NCBI GenBank assembly: GCA_019359415.1
Contig: JAHHHH010000006.1
Span: forward strand, 90,547-154,546
DNA from: Iphinoe sp. HA4291-MV1
GTDB taxonomy: Bacteria > Cyanobacteriota > Cyanobacteriia > Cyanobacteriales > Nostocaceae
DNA: 64,000 bases
Direction: 5' to 3'
Part shown: positions 63,878 through 64,000 of the stretch, one piece after another
How positions within the stretch are numbered: position 1 is the first letter of the stretch
Layout: the number at the start of each line of letters is the position of its first letter
The notes under the pieces: generated by a model
What the model was told of the DNA's origin: nothing
The model's database searches: none
What the model saw: only the letters and a program-made list of their open reading frames with translations
Position numbers and translations under genes: made by a program

Positions 63878-64000
63878 GAGGTTGTTTGAAAAGTTTTTAG
63901 AGGTCAAAAATTATGCTAAACGCCTCACCATGATACGGATCATGGCAATATAAATAAAAGTCTCCGATGTTTCAGGTAGTAATTCATAATCTCGAACCAA
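63878..64000 (-). mobile_element. IS5-family element, right end only
   Basis: A coding frame (63911-64000, minus strand, cut by the window edge) reads RDYELLPETSETFIYIAMIR and ends VRRLA then stop, matching the C-terminus of IS5-family (IS427-like) transposases. The terminal repeat GAGGTTGTTTGAAAAG begins at 63878, preceded by CTAA, a common IS5 target. The rest lies outside the window. Confidence 0.85.

Noticed and set aside
1-64000. tRNA or rRNA genes
   Set aside because: No TTCGAAT-type T-loop with matching acceptor stem and no rRNA motif was recognised by eye. A tRNAscan-type run would settle it.

Overview
The window is chromosomal DNA of a filamentous, probably Nostocales-type cyanobacterium. 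The signs are many GCGATCGC (HIP1) octamers, the nitrogen regulator NtcA, chlorophyll-binding IsiA and an IsiA-PsaL fusion, a PatA-like response regulator, minCDE, cyanobacteria-only families (DUF3084, DUF3146, DUF1400, DUF6464), and heptamer short tandem repeats (TTGCCCA/TGGGCAA) between genes. The genus cannot be fixed from the sequence alone. No rRNA, tRNA or CRISPR array was recognised.

Layout. 0.2-11.8 kb: SWIM protein and SNF2 helicase pair (-), pnp (+) behind a long structured leader, an AbrB/VapC toxin-antitoxin pair, a DUF3146 protein, a YqgF-like nuclease, a DUF3084 coiled-coil protein and ntcA (-) with an NtcA box upstream. 12.3-20.4 kb: fabI, hisB, a restriction-protein fragment, a Uma2 nuclease, an ABC ATPase, a Wza-like polysaccharide export protein, a DUF1400 hydrolase and a Phd/RelE pair. 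21.4-28 kb: slipin, folP and tpiA (-), an RHH/PIN pair, a DUF697 GTPase and a double GNAT protein. 28.6-36.7 kb: a membrane protein, a DUF1537 kinase, minC-minD-minE, a secreted protein, fmt and a DUF6464 protein. 37.3-40 kb: the isiA and isiA-psaL antenna operon. 40.3-47.4 kb: murJ, a cupin, a 31-residue membrane peptide, an LCP protein, a mannose-1-phosphate guanylyltransferase and an ABC1 kinase. 47.4-64 kb: a uma2 gene broken by nested insertions, a STAND ATPase, two ferritin-like exported proteins, two solute-binding lipoproteins, an MHYT-GAF-PAS-MCP receptor, a PatA-like regulator, and an SsuABC/TauABC-type importer whose operon is split by IS607 and IS66 remnants. The right edge enters an IS5-type element.

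The most notable result is a family of small non-coding mobile elements. Two 101-bp copies (37066-37166 and 47983-48083, opposite orientations, 98 of 101 positions identical) and a divergent 123-bp copy (20537-20659) share their ends and are each flanked by a perfect 3-bp TNA direct repeat. One copy lies directly upstream of isiA. Another is nested in a 328-bp inverted-repeat element that broke a uma2 gene and left a perfect 10-bp target duplication, so the ancestral 192-codon reading frame can be rebuilt exactly. Other repeats have entered coding sequence in frame (hisB, the DUF1537 kinase) or sit on stop codons (isiA).

Functional links that can be read are: minC, minD and minE place the division septum; isiA and isiA-psaL form a photosystem I antenna module expected under iron stress; ManC, the Wza-like protein, MurJ and the LCP protein all belong to envelope or polysaccharide assembly but are scattered; and the importer genes at 59.2-63.7 kb were probably one operon before the IS insertions.
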